NCBI GenBank assembly: GCA_964035015.1
Contig: OZ036015.1
Coordinates: forward strand, 6,154,046 to 6,218,045
Direction of reading: 5' to 3'
Origin: Corallium rubrum
Taxonomy: Eukaryota; Cnidaria; Anthozoa; Scleralcyonacea; Coralliidae
Length of the DNA: 64,000 nucleotides
Shown here: positions 1 to 19,062 of the stretch, piece after piece
Position numbering within the stretch: position 1 is the first letter of the stretch
Layout: every line of letters begins with the position of its first letter
Notes under the pieces: generated by a model
Databases searched by the model: none
Told to the model about the DNA's origin: nothing
What the model saw: the letters and a program-made list of their open reading frames with translations, nothing else
Translations under genes and position numbers: made by a program

Positions 1-1675
1 ATTATCTATGGTAAAGTGAGGTGAGGTGAGGTGAAGTGACGTGGAGTGGAGTGGAGTGGAGTGGAGTGGAGTGGAGTGGAATGAAGTGGAGTGGAGTGAA
101 GTGGAGTAAAGTGGAGTGAAGTGGAGTAAAGTGGAGTGAAGTGAGGTGGAGTGGAGTGGAGTGAAGTGGAGTGAAGTGAAGTGAAGTGGAGTGGAGTGAA
201 GTGAAGTGAAGTGGAGTGGAGTGAGGTGGAGTGGGTGAAGTGGAGTGGAGTGAAGTGTACTGTACTGTAGTGAGGTGAGGTGGAGTGGAGTGGAATAAAG
301 TGAAGTGAAGTGAGGTGAGTGTAGTGAAGTGGAGTGGAGTAAAGTGGAGTGGAGTAAAGTTAAGTGGAGTGAAGTGAGATGAAGTGAAGTGAGATGAAGT
401 GGAATGAAGTGGAGTGGAGTAAAGTGAAGTGAAGTGAAGTGAAGTGAGGTGGAGTGGAGTGGAATGAAGTGAAGTGAAGTGAATTGAAGTGAAGTGAGAT
501 GAATGAAGTGAAGTGGAGTGGAGTAAAGTGAAGTGAATTGAAGTGAGGTGAAGTGAAGTGAGGTGGAGTGGAGTGGAATGAAGTGAAGTGAATTGAATTG
601 AAGTGAAGTGAGTGAATGAAGTGGAGTGAAGTAAAGTGAAGTGAAGTGGAGTGGAGTAAAGTGAAGTGGAGTGGAGTAAAGTGAAGTGAAGTGAAGTGAA
701 GTGAAGTGAAGTGAGATGAAGTGAGGTGAATGAAGTGGAGTGGAGTGAAGTGGAGTGGAGTGGAGTAAAGTGGAGTAAAGTGGAGTGAAGTGGAGTGAAG
801 TGAGATGAAGTGGAGTGGAGTAGAGTGAAGTGGAGTGGAGTGAGGTGGAGTGAAGTGAGATGAAGTGGAGTGAAGTGAGATGAAGTGGAGTGAAGTGGAG
901 TGAAGTGAGATGAAGTGGAGTGGAGTGGAGTGAGGTGGAGTGAAGTGGAGTGGAGTGAGGTGGAGTGGAGTGAAGTGAAGTGGAGTGAAGTGGAGTGAAG
1001 GGAAGTGGACTGGAGTCAGGTGGAGTGAAGTGGAGTGTAGTGAAGTGAAATGAAGTGAAGTGAAGCTAGGTGGAGTGTAGTGAAGTGGGGTGGAGTAAAG
1101 TGGAGTGGAGTGAAGTGAGATGAAGTGAAGTGAGATGAAGTGGAATGAAGTGGAGTGGAGTAAAGTGAAGTGAGGTGAAGTGAAGTGAAGTGAGGTGGAG
1201 TAAAGTGGAGTGGAGTGAAGTGAGATGAAGTGAAGTGAGATGAAGTGGAATGAAGTGGAGTGGAGTAAAGTGAAGTGAGGTGAAGTGAAGTGAAGTGAGG
1301 TGGAGTGGAGTGGAAATCAGTGAAGTGAGATGAATGAAGTGAAGTGGAGTGGAGTAAAGTGGAGTGGAGTAAAGTGAAGTGGAGTGAAGTGAAGTGAGAT
1401 GAAGTGAAGTGAAGTGGAGTGAAGTGAGGTGAGGTGAGGTGAAGTAAGGTGAAGTGTAGTGAAGTAAGGTGAAGTGAGGTAAGGTGAAGTGGAGTGGAGT
1501 GGAGGGAAGTGAGGTGGAATGAACTGAAGTGGAGTGAATTGAGGTGAGGTGGAGTGGAGTGAGGTGAGGTGAAGTGAGGTGGAGTGGAGTGGAGTGGAGT
1601 GGAGTGAGTTGAAGTGAGGTGAGGTGAGGTGGAGTGGCGTGGAAGGTGAAGTGAAGTGAAGTGAGGTGAAGTGAT
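1..1675. repeat. GTGAA/GTGGA pentanucleotide satellite
   Basis: Nearly 1.7 kb built of GTGAA, GTGGA, GTAAA and GAGGT pentamers on the + strand, running off the left edge of the window. Local blocks repeat at higher order, for example around 1090-1290. The 219-residue minus-strand frame inside it is only the translated repeat. It lies in the CSDE1 intron upstream of the exon at 2583. Confidence 0.95.
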
Positions 1676-2448
1676 AGATAGATAGAAGATAGAAGAATTT
1701 TATTTATACACGCTAACCCCGTCAACCGAAGCTGATTTCCACAGGGGGCGTGTAAAAAAGAATTACATAAGTATTTTAAGTTATTTACAAAATAAGGAGT
1801 ATTTTATTTACTGTTCTGCACTATTAACTAATATAATAGTTAATAGTGCAGAACAGGAACATAATTTACAAGTAATCTATTTACAAAGTTATAATAATGT
1901 TGTTTTACGATTGAAAAGTGTGAGTAGCAATTTTCCTTTGAAAACTCGAAAGGGATTCGCTCTCTCTAAACTCGTTTGGAAGAGAGTTCCAGAGATGAGC
2001 ACCGTCATACATAAAACTATTTTTCATATTATTTGTACGCTGTTGTGGTAAACAAAGACCACTTGAAATATCTCGAAGTTTATAGTTTGTCACTTGACTT
2101 TTATAAGTAAATAGGTCAGTGAGTGACTCAGGACCTATTTTATTTAAGATTTTATACATCATTTTTGCTTTTGCTTTTTTTCTTGTCATTTTCAGTGGCT
2201 CCCAGCCCAAGGCATGTAAAGCTACAGAATGATCTACATCGTTGCTCATGTTCATGATGATTCGAGCAGCTCTATTCTGTAGCTTTTGGAGTCGCTTAGA
2301 TTTTGTTTAGCCAAACACATCCCATACTTCACAACAATAATCGAAGTGTGGGCGAACAATAGCGTTATATATACAAATAAGTGTACCTTTATCAACAAAA
2401 GGTTTGACACGACGGAGAGCAGCAATTCCTGCTGTTATTTTTTTGCAA

Positions 2449-2479
<31 letters not shown>

Positions 2480-2480
2480 G
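1676..2480 (-). mobile_element. 5'-truncated non-LTR retrotransposon (LINE) inserted in the satellite
   Basis: A unique block interrupts the GTGAA satellite, which stops at about 1675 and resumes at 2481. On the minus strand it carries the C-terminal end of a LINE reverse transcriptase and then a 3' tail of short TCTA/TCTTCTA repeats at 1672-1700. A run of 28 T lies at 2452-2479, at the 5' side of the element. Microsatellite-like 3' tails are known for the CR1/L2/Jockey-type clades, so one of these is likely. The element is heavily 5' truncated. Confidence 0.75.
1905..2442 (-). pseudogene. LINE reverse transcriptase, C-terminal fragment
   Basis: The minus-strand frame from about 2442 reads through the thumb and connection region of a LINE reverse transcriptase (motifs like RRVKPFVDKGTL, YNAIVRPHFDYC and LQNRAARII) down to LWNSLPNEFRESES and a stop at 1905. 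One in-frame stop lies at about 2310, between the IVRPHFDYC part and the LQNRAARI part. The catalytic region is absent. This C-terminal pattern is typical of LINE proteins that invertebrate genomes carry in many copies. It is a dead fragment. Confidence 0.75.
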
Positions 2481-2523
2481 CAAGTGAAGTGAAGTGAAGT
2501 GAAGTGAAGTGACGTGACGTGAA
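2481..2523. repeat. Resumed GTGAA satellite
   Basis: About eight GTGAA/GTGAC units on the far side of the LINE. This shows that the LINE landed inside a pre-existing array. Confidence 0.85.
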
Positions 2524-2582
2524 AATATTCATAGTCTACCACAAGCTTAGTATTACAACAATACACTGTCTTACTTTCCTAG

Positions 2583-10265
<7,683 letters not shown>

Positions 10266-10388
10266 CTTTACTGTTTGAAACTGTGAACTGCACGCATTTT
10301 ATCTCATGTTTTTTGATCTACCACAATAGAGGTGTACCCTAAGTAACTTAGCTTATAGCGGGAGTGATTTGATTTTGCTAATAGGGAA
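10266..10388 (+). other. CSDE1: Start of CSDE1 3' UTR
   Basis: Non-coding sequence follows the stop. No AATAAA is seen close by; an ATTAAA occurs much further on at about 11470. The transcript end cannot be placed because MITE-like repeats begin at 10389. Confidence 0.45.
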
Positions 10389-10873
10389 CTTTAAGTGCAC
10401 ATGAAACGAAAATTGAGTTTGTCTTATTTGAAACAACACTTAAAATGATAGAGTGACATCTTTTGCAGTTTTTCGTTTCCTTGCTTCGTTCTTGAGATAT
10501 TTCAGTTTGTTTGATATGTAAAGTAAACAACTTCATCACATGTGCATAATGAGTTATTAGAGAAGGTTGTATATCTTTGCTATTACCAACATAATCACTT
10601 GAAAATTCTACATGTTTGGCGTTGTGAGAGAAACACACGCACATACTTCCTTCGAATTAAGTTTGGTTTGATAATAGCAAAGAGATATAACCTTCTCTGC
10701 ATGATAACTCATTATGCACATGTGACGTCAGTTGTTTAATGTACACATCAAACAAACTAAAATATCTCAAGAACGAAGCAAGGAAACGAAAAACTGCGAA
10801 AGATGTTACTCTATCATTTTAAGTGTTCTTTCAAATAAGACAAATTTAATTTTCGTTTCATTTGCACTTTAAG
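10389..10873. mobile_element. Palindromic fold-back MITE
   Basis: Left arm (CTTTAAGTGCACATGAAACG onward) and right arm (ending CGTTTCATTTGCACTTTAAG) are inverted copies of about 190-240 bp. Both carry AACGAAGCAAGGAAACGAAA and a TGCACATGTGA-type motif. No coding capacity. Confidence 0.8.
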
Positions 10874-11224
10874 CAAGCACAACACGATCGTCACGACGAC
10901 GACCCAAGTACAATAGTATTTTTCAACCAAAACAAAGCGTTGAATAATTTGCAGTCCCAAGAGTAACCCAGCACGTCCTCGTTGCACATATATACAACGT
11001 CAACTGAAGCGTTTTCACGTCTTCAAGACAATGTTGTGGCAAGGAACAGCAAAAGCTGTTAGTTTACTTAGGCGTTAATCTATTGTACGTCATGTTGTCG
11101 AAGCTATGGTTGCTTTTTAAAGATCTTACAAAATACATCAAGCATACAATATACGATATCCTGCTCCTTGGTTTCTTTTAAATGCAGTAACTTAATTGCT
11201 GTCGTCGTCCTAGCTTGCTTAAGG
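10869..11224. mobile_element. MITE with TTAAGCAAGC termini
   Basis: It starts CTTTAAGCAAGCACAACACG with a nearby GACGACGAC and ends GTCGTCGTCCTAGC then TTGCTTAAG. The same terminus appears at about 44800-44822, 47768-47785 and 58911-58930, and as a relative at 12003. It is a multicopy non-autonomous family. Confidence 0.65.
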
Positions 11225-11529
11225 TCCCTAATAGCATAACATTAACAGCATGTTTCGACTCTGTGTAAAAGGCTCTTTCTATGCTAGCGAATGACAAAGC
11301 TGGTGAATCAAGGTTTATTTACGCTCTCTCATGTACTGTGGATAGTCCAGAGTTAAGACGACATGGTGGTTCACGACACTTATGGTCCAATCGTAGCTAG
11401 AGAAACTGTTTTTAAACCGAGAAACTTGTGTCGATTCAATATTTACTGCAGTCTCTAGTGGTCTTTGAGTTATTAAAGTGGGTTTTCTTTAAAAAAAAGT
11501 GTTGGTAGTGTTCTTGTATGATGGTACTG

Positions 11530-11915
11530 GAACGTGCGAGCGAGCCAGCGAGTGAGAGGAAGCAAGCAAGCGAGCGAGCGAGCGAGCGAGCAAGCAAGGG
11601 AGGGAGGGAGGGAGGGAGGGAGCGAGCGAGCAAACGAGAAAATAAGCAATGAAGGAAGCAAGCAAACGAGCAAGCGAGGAAAGAAGCAAGCAAACGAGCA
11701 AGCAAGCAAGCAAGCGAGGAAGAAAGCGAGCAAGCCAGGAAGGAAGCAAGCGAGGAAGGAAGCAAGCAAACGAGCAAGCGAGGAAGGTAGGAAGAAAGCA
11801 AGCAATGGAGCAAACGAGGATGGAAGGAAACGAGGAAGGAATTAGGAAGCAAGCAAGCAAGCAAGCAAACGGGAATCGAGCGAGCAGGCGAACGAGCGAA
11901 TGAGCAAGCAATCAA
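11530..11915. repeat. AGCG/AGCA/AGGA purine-rich tetranucleotide repeat
   Basis: Imperfect GAGC, AAGC and GAAG tetramers over nearly 400 bp. Frames on both strands (Ser/Lys/Arg- or Leu/Ala-rich) are low-complexity artefacts. Confidence 0.9.
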
Positions 11916-12002
11916 GTTTAGGCCAATTTGTGTAGAAATGTGGTCTTAAAGATCGGGAATTCTCCACAGCTTTAAGTTTGAAGTTTGCAGCTCAGAATAG
12001 GG

Positions 12003-12410
12003 GGCTTAAGCAAATACAACGCGAACGTCAAGGACGACGTCCTTAATACAATAGAATTTTCCTCACACAAGAAAGAAAATGAATAATTTTTAGTCCCAAG
12101 AGTAATCGTAACGCCATCCCGTTCTACAGTGTGTATCAAAAAACCTGAACCCTTAGAAAACAACCTATTGTAGTAGTTTGAAAGCCCTAAGCACTTCACT
12201 GAACCCACAGATGCGTAAAACACACGGTCTTATACACCTGGGAAATTAAGATAACTTGAAGTGTATGCATGCATGGTGAAAGTATTTAAGAACTTTTTCT
12301 CTTCCTGTTTAACTTATGTGCTGATTAATTTATAACGCAACGTTTTTAGGGCTCTCAAACTACCTGAAAAGGTTGTTTTCCAAGGGTTCAGTTTTTTTGT
12401 GACTACCGCT
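12003..12410. mobile_element. MITE related to 59150-59625
   Basis: Shares GGTCTTATACACYTGGGAAA, AACTTGAAGTGTATGCAT and CTTCCTGTTTAACTTATGTG with the block at 59150-59625. At its left it has the TTAAGCAAATACAACGCGAA terminus, which recurs inverted at about 59600-59625. The two ends also match each other in inverted form (CCTATTGTAGTAGTTTGAAA against CTCAAACTACCTGAAAAGG). Confidence 0.65.
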
Positions 12411-15103
12411 GACCTGTCAGTGAGAGCCACTATGCATAATTTTGCATATCGAAAATAATTCCATGTCGCGAAACCTCACTTACGTCATACTCGTGCAGCC
12501 ATCGCCAGATATTCGACACGATCGCTATATAGTCGAGAAGATCGCCATTGTACGAGTTATTTTCGTGGTGCTCGAGTTATTTTCGTGGCCTCGTTGGGAA
12601 TAAACGAAAGTGAATTTCGTCTTTGCATTTTGGTTGCTTTGATTTTTGAAAAGTGTTAATTATTTCTTTGCAAATCTTTTCTTCTTGGAGCGGTTTCTGT
12701 CATTGATCAGTTTATACAAGGTAAGAAATAGTTTCAAAACTGTGACGTTGTTTATCTTTAATATACTAGGAATACGTAAACGCAAACCCCTCGCCCGCGC
12801 ATGCCAGGTTATAATGTCAGGTGAATAGCCTGGTCAGGTGAATAGCCTGTTGCAATGTATCTAAAGTTTTGACTGTAATCTTAACAGTAGTGCTTGTGGC
12901 CTATTAAATAATCCTAAACTGTAACAGGTGTTAATTATACCCTCGTCCACTAATGTACATCCTACTACTTTAAATAATATACATTTATTTAAATTATATA
13001 AATACAATTACATGATGTAATGAACATGCACTGTCAGCTCATAATTTTCTTTCCACAGATCAATATAAAGTTTGTATTTTTTTCTAAATAGAATTCCTCA
13101 AATTGAATAGTACTAAACCAAAGTTTCTACCATTGCCTCAGCTTGTACATGTACTGTACTGTTTCAGGTGAACTATACTGAATATACAGCTTCCTAGCTT
13201 GGTCCAATTGAAAGACAATTATAAAAATGCCCTTTTTCTGCAATCAGATAAAGCATAAAAACTTATCAGAGATTCGCAATAATAATGTAAAATATATATA
13301 GGAGGGTATCGGAAAAGATCAGGTGTATGGATCATACAATCACAAAATAGCTCAGTGATTTGTAGAACTGAAAAGGAACAAATTTTAATTTATGAAGAAG
13401 TTTGACTAGTAAAAAAGTAAAAATCTTACTTGTTTAAGAAACTGTATTGTAGTAGCATTAGAAAGCTAGCTTGACCACAGATGGTGTATTAACTACTAAG
13501 GTCCACCATAAAGAAGTCTGCTACTTAATTGTACTGGCCAAATCAATCCCTCACGTTTCTGAAAATGTTGGGAAATACCATAATTGTATTGGCTAAAGTA
13601 CTTATTAAGTTATTCATAAAAATTAAATGTGGTTGCCTGGATGGTATATGTTAAGAACATAACCATCAACATTGATAGCCAGTAAAAGTATTGCCCAGTT
13701 GTACATGCCTATATGTATATATACGTGTAGTCAAAAAATCATTTATAGTCAAACTGGATGTTCTCTTGCATACACATAAATGTGATGTTATACTTGAGGG
13801 TATTAAATGGCTCTAACTGTACAGTATGTAGAATTTCGCACTATCCAAAGTTTGGCTTTTAAAACGATTTTTAGGGCAACCCATTGAGGAATTGTGATAA
13901 AGTGTTTGCAGGTTGCTGATTGAAATGATCAATATATTGCAAAGGCACGTGCAAGAGAACATCTGGTTTAACTATAACACCAAATTGTGCTAACGTGAGT
14001 GGAATAGTGTGCATATAAATTACTTACATAATTACCTGATCATGAAAATCACTAATAATGTATGATGATTGCACTTGACTATAAGTATAGTTACAGCTTG
14101 TTGCAGTACTTTTGTTTATGCAGAAGAAAATAGACTGTAATATCAGATTTGAATTCCTATAAAGCAGAAGAGAACACAATATTTAACAATAGAATGGTAA
14201 TTAAAAATTATTGGTTAGGGAATCCTCTTTTACAGGCAACTCTACAGAAGATTATACTGTAATATAGGACGGATTTGAAGACATGAGGGATTTGTGTTTG
14301 AACACAGAATCCGTTAACTTTACAAAGACAATTCTGTTATTCTGCCCTTGACTATTAATAAATATACATTATTAGTGAGAGCAAAATAAGCATATTTAAC
14401 TATTAACTACAGTATTAAATGATAGAAACTGCAATAAATCTTACCATTCAGTACATATTCTCAACAGTAGAGGGTGGTTACTGCTTTAATACTAGTCTCT
14501 TTTTAATCACCACAGATCACTTAAACATTTATAAAACTTTGATAGAGGGATGATGATCAACACAACATATTTGCACTAAAACGATAGAATAAAAGCTTCC
14601 ATATTCACAATTCACAATTTCTCAACTCATACCCAGTCCAAAATTCCAAATCAGAGCAAAAAAAATAAAACAAAACAAAAAATGGTGAAAGGGTTACTTT
14701 GTCCATGCTTCGCCTAAATCGTTGACAATGAAATCCAAAAATTACTAAGGAAAGAAACAAAATGGAAAAAAAGGCTATGCGTGAGGATACTTACCGTGTA
14801 GGCGCCAGAATCAACCGATTGATGATAATTGATGATATACAGACTGTAGCAATTAAGGTTGGTTGGAACATGTTTGAGGCAATTTAATAGTAACCACTGG
14901 CTCCGGACTTTAGGAGGGTTTTATTGACCTGTAATATTAAAATAAAGTTCAGTGTCAGTACATTACCACGAAGGAAAGAGGATACAGTTAATATGGACGG
15001 CAGGCTTTCATGCATTTAATTATTCCACAGTCTTGAAATGTCCCACTCTTTCCAATAGATGTAATGAAACACAAATTTAATTTACATATACCTTGATTAA
15101 ATA
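12411..15103. other. AT-rich stretch without recognisable gene
   Basis: About 2.7 kb of AT-rich sequence with no supported exon. At 12500-12600, ATCGCTATATAGTCGAGAAG and two TCGTGG-containing repeats of GAGTTATTTTCGTGG occur, followed by a possible splice donor (GTAAGA) at 12720. This could be a promoter and first exon, but nothing confirms it. Confidence 0.5.
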
Positions 15104-15197
15104 AAACAAAACAAAACAAAACAAAACAAAACAAAACAAAACAAAACAAAACAAAACAAAACAAAACAAAACAAAACAAAACAAAACAAAACAAAAC

Positions 15198-15227
<30 letters not shown>
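15104..15227. repeat. (AAAAC)n microsatellite
   Basis: About 24 AAAAC units just left of the first DIRS-order element. Confidence 0.96.
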
Positions 15228-15230
<3 letters not shown>

Positions 15231-15279
15231 GTATGAACATCATGCTAATGTACCAGCTATTCATTTACCTTAATATTCT

Positions 15280-15661
15280 TTATACTCTATTACATCGAGT
15301 ATAAAGCACTTTATAGCTAAACTGCATTAATACACAATAAGAACAGGAACAACAGACTAGGAAGCGGGCATCTCATTTATTCATGTATCACCATGGCACA
15401 ACCAATCACACTTACAAAAGCTAGAACTTCGATTAAGAGAGATGCCTTCGAATGGCATTATCTGCTATTAGCACACCTTAAATACTCTACACAAGCTATA
15501 CCCACAGGACGGGTATGACGTAACTGCATACATTCCGTAACGCTACAAAGTACATTTATACTCTATTACATCGAGTATAAAGCACTTTATAGCTAAACTG
15601 CATTAATACACAATAAGAACAGGAACAACAGACTAGGAAGCGGGCATCTCATTTATTCATG
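15280..15661. repeat. Split direct repeat cluster B2-A2-B1 of DIRS element 1
   Basis: The 106-bp B sequence occurs twice (15280-15385 and 15555-15661), ending AAGCGGGCATCTCATTTATT. Between the copies sits the roughly 50-bp A2 sequence, whose other copy is at 23263-23312. B1 and B2 look identical by eye, which suggests a fairly young element. Confidence 0.85.
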
Positions 15662-15734
15662 CCCGCTGTCGACCGATAAAGAAAGATAAGCAGTATGTAA
15701 TACATAATTAGAATAATTGTTCTTTGTAATCGTT

Positions 15735-16766
15735 CTATAAACTAGGACTCCCATGTGAACTTCGGGAAACCAAAACAAGAGATTCTAATTTGTCCTTAAC
15801 ATAACCGTCTTTTGCAGTTTCTGATTTCCATCTGCCGTGTCGCTTGAATAAACGATCTTTTACTCCAGCATTAGCGGCCGCGGTAGCTCCACCACTTCGT
15901 AAACTATGGAGGCCAAACTTCTCTTTCGGATAGCGTAAACGAACAAATGCTTCAAGAACAATTTCTCTTGTTCTTGTATAAGACATTCCTGTAGAACGTA
16001 ATTTATAACTATTAGTCGATTTATAATATTGTAAACAACGAAAAAATGGCTCAGTGGTATTGAGATTTAAATTAGCCGCCTGAACGTATCTCAATAAAAT
16101 ATTAAAAGGACAAGAATTATCATTAGATTGGGCCATGAGAACCTGGGAACCGTCTCTGTAAATGTCGGTCTTACTCTTGGTAATGTGGAGCTCAACAAAA
16201 CGAGTGTATTCTGTACGGCGAAATTTCACATCACAACAGCGCAAACTGGCGAGTTCGTTAAATCTTAGAAATGCATTGAACGCTGTCACGCATATGGCGG
16301 CCAAACGAAGGTTGGAAAGGTTGGCATTAGGACCTGCATACCTTGCGCAGATAGCGGAAATCATGTCACAAGTTACGGGTTCTTTCTTAATAATTGGCTT
16401 GGACAGTTTACGTTTTGCGGCATCGAGAAGATGTTTCACTAGGCCAGACTCACATGGACTTTTCAAACCATATAGGTTATGCGCCCAATTAATTCCGTAA
16501 AAGGCGGATTCGAGCTTGGAATAAGGGCACTTGCTTTGTAAAAGGTGTTCAAGATAAAGAGCCACAGAAAACGCTTTTGCCGGCAACGTGGCGATTTCAT
16601 CGTATACAGCCGCCCAAGTCTTGAACGCGTTGAATGCCCTAGAATATCTGTCAGTGGTGCTAGGGGCTTTAGCCTCGATCACACGAAAAGGAATGTTCGC
16701 TGCCAGACGCTTCAGCTCTGGGGAATGCAGGTTTCTAACCATAAAAGAAAAAACTTGGGCACTCTG
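15735..16766 (-). CDS. DIRS element 1 tyrosine recombinase
   Basis: Encodes the recombinase that integrates the circular cDNA. The open frame (to 16820) has an N-terminal SAM-like region (TTDRYSRAFNAFKTW) and a catalytic domain with Arg in AFLRFNELASLR, the HxxR box in GLHSLRSGGA, a second His in KRHGRWKS, and the Tyr nucleophile in KDGYVKD. The full R-HxxR-H-Y set is therefore present and uninterrupted. The first 20 or so codons from 16820 look intronic. A splice acceptor (pyrimidine tract ending TTTTACAG) lies at 16767, before SAQVFSFMVRNLHSPELKR, so the frame may be joined by splicing. It could still be active if expressed. Confidence 0.85.
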   Translation of the reverse strand, partial: QSAQVFSFMVRNLHSPELKRLAANIPFRVIEAKAPSTTDRYSRAFNAFKTWAAVYDEIATLPAKAFSVALYLEHLLQSKCPYSKLESAFYGINWAHNLYGLKSPCESGLVKHLLDAAKRKLSKPIIKKEPVTCDMISAICARYAGPNANLSNLRLAAICVTAFNAFLRFNELASLRCCDVKFRRTEYTRFVELHITKSKTDIYRDGSQVLMAQSNDNSCPFNILLRYVQAANLNLNTTEPFFRCLQYYKSTNSYKLRSTGMSYTRTREIVLEAFVRLRYPKEKFGLHSLRSGGATAAANAGVKDRLFKRHGRWKSETAKDGYVKDKLESLVLVSRSSHGSPSL

Positions 16767-16982
16767 TAAAATGAAATAAAAAATGCAAACTATGTCAGAA
16801 ACAAATAGCCCAGTGGCCAAAATTCAACCAAACAATTTTTTTTATTTTTTTATTTTTATTTTTTTTAAAAAACTAAAACATTCACACAGCACTTAAAGCT
16901 CCGTTTAACAGCATAAACGCTACTGGACTGTTGAAGTTGTCAGAACCGAATAAAGATTCTTTGTTAGCTCCATGTTCCACAT

Positions 16983-18093
16983 CTACACAACATCAACAAT
17001 AAACGAGCGAAAGGAACCATCTTCATTGATCAGGAAAGGGCAAAACACTGCTGATGGCCACACTGGCACGACTAACACTGCACGACACTGACTTCCGCAT
17101 ACATGTTTAACGGCTCTGGGAATTAACAATATTGGCGGAACTAACCAACAAAACTCCCCAAACCAGCTAAACGCAAAGGAATCAACTCCTAATGAGCCAG
17201 GGTTGAAAAATTTTGAATAAAACCTTGGGACCTTGAAGTTTTCGCAATTAGCAAAACAATCGAGTGTGCACAAACCCCAGCGGGCAACAGCTGATTGGAA
17301 ATAGACATCTCGAACCATCCAATCTTCATAATCCACAACTTTACTGAGGTAATCTGCTTTCTCGTTTAACGTACGCGGTATCCATTCGACATCTAAAATA
17401 ATGCTGCTATTCTTAGCACAGTAAAAGATGTCTACGGCCAGCTTATGCAAGTGCACTTTCATGCTGCCTGAATCGATAATGCTCTTTACAGCTTGGTTAT
17501 CAGTAAACCACAGTTTGTGAAGACAACATGTGTTGGAAGCTCTGGAGTGCGTAATGAACACACTTCAATTCCCTCCAAGTGGAGTTCTGCCTGGCTTCAA
17601 TCTCAACCCAATTTTTATAAAACACGGGTGAACCATCACCTGAAATGTACGCAGCGCAGCCGCTTTCACTGGCGTCCGAATAAACTAGCCTTGTGGGTAA
17701 CTGAGATTTAAACAGAAGGGACCGAGAATTTAATTTTGGCACAGCATCTAACCAAAATTTGAGCTCCTCAATAGAATCCGTGTCCAAAGACAGAACAGAA
17801 CCCCAACTAAGCCTAGTGTCGATTTTGCGATGTAAAGCTTTGGTCATGAGTTTGCATATATTACCAAAGACAAGCATATTCGAAATTATTAGTCCTGTCA
17901 CCGAGGCCAGCTGTCGAGCCGATAATTTTTTCGTGGCCAGTGCCTCATTAATTGCAGCTAGAAGTCTAGCAATCTTAGATTGCGGGACTGAAAGCGTTTT
18001 CACGTTAAGATCCCAGTCAAAACCCAGCCATTTTACTCGCTGGGTGGGAAACCAAAAACTTTTCTCTTCGTTTGGAACGAAACCGCTATTAAC
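16983..18093 (-). CDS. DIRS element 1 RT C-terminus and RNase H
   Basis: Continues the reverse transcriptase after the insertion. VNSGFVPNEEKSFWFPTQRV and LGFDWDL are the post-YLDD RT thumb of DIRS elements. An RNase H-like region follows (LVYSDASESGCAAYI with the first Asp, then ELKCVHYALQSF). It runs into a second minus frame (16983-17561) with WFTDNQAVKSIIDSG, WIPRTLNEKADYLSKVVDYEDW and LDCFANCENFKVPRF. The two parts are in different frames, with the shift between about 17500 and 17560. Its native 5' end is cut at 18094 by the TA-flanked insertion. Confidence 0.8.
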
Positions 18094-18095
18094 TA

Positions 18096-18441
18096 CAATC
18101 ATAGAATAATTAATTGGGACATTTTCCGCGCGAGCGCGATTTCTAACGGCATCGTAAACTCTTTGAAAAAAAAATCCGTCGCCTGCTCCAAACCACCATC
18201 ACAGGTCTTCCTCTACCCTCACAAGTCCACCCTCCCCCCTTCCCCCCACCATGCAATGTTGGTTCCTTGGGGTAGGCCTTACCCGCACCTCATACCATGT
18301 TTCTGAGCCAACATTGTATGGTGGGGAGGGGGGGGGGGGGGGGAGGGGGGAGAGTAGGAGGATAACTTAACTGTGCAAAATGCATCTTTGCTTAGAAGTG
18401 ACACTGTTGCAAGTTGTCCCAATGTAATTATTCCATGATTG
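18096..18441. mobile_element. MITE unit, left copy of dimer
   Basis: Bounded by CAATCATAGAATAATT and its inverse. It contains ACCATGCAATGTTGGTTCC facing ACATTGTATGGTGGGGAGG, so the interior folds into a hairpin with C-rich and G-rich strands (G18 run at about 18333-18350). Confidence 0.75.
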
Positions 18442-18868
18442 TCTGAACATGTACGTGACGCATTTTTCGTTATTTTTATTATTTAAATTACACAACTTTC
18501 CTGAGAATATTCTCGAGAATCTTTAAAAGTATCACTGCCGCACTAAATCGTTTGGTTAATCGATTCAGAGGCGGACTGGCCCACCGGGATACCGGGAAAT
18601 TTCCCGGTGCGCCCCTTTGTTTTGCGTTTCAGGCGCCCACAAAGACAAAATACAGCTCATCAACGTAAATACAGTATTATGAAATACAGTTGTTACTAGT
18701 TACATTGCTAGGCTACTAGTCGTAATCTCCAAACACAATGATATACAATTTGTATTTTCTGAACTACTGACTCTGCATTAATTGTGTTATCTTTTCTTTG
18801 TTATTCACTCTTCATAAGATGTAACCTAATTATGTAATTTTTCTGGTATATAATAAATTATGTAACTG

Positions 18869-19062
18869 TAAGACTAAGACTAAGACTAAGACTAAGACTA
18901 AGACTAAGACTAAGACTAAGACTAAGACTAAGACTAAGACTAAGACTAAGACTAAGACTAAGACTAAGACTAAGACTAAGACTAAGACTAAGACTAAGAC
19001 TAAGACTAAGACTAAGACTAAGATTAAGACTAAGACTAAGACTAAGACTAAGACTAAGAGTA
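18869..19062. repeat. (AGACTA)n hexanucleotide microsatellite
   Basis: About 32 units, one of them AGATTA, inside the hAT-like element. The hexamer is not the metazoan telomere unit TTAGGG. Confidence 0.95.

Noticed and set aside
11436..11915. Several Leu/Ala/Ser- or Lys/Arg-rich frames
   Set aside because: Low-complexity tetranucleotide repeat. Several frames are open at once.
16162..16779. Plus-strand frames of 63-112 residues
   Set aside because: Antisense shadows of the intact tyrosine recombinase.
18869..19062. Hexamer array considered as telomere-like repeat
   Set aside because: The unit AGACTA is not TTAGGG, and the array is internal to a hAT-like element.
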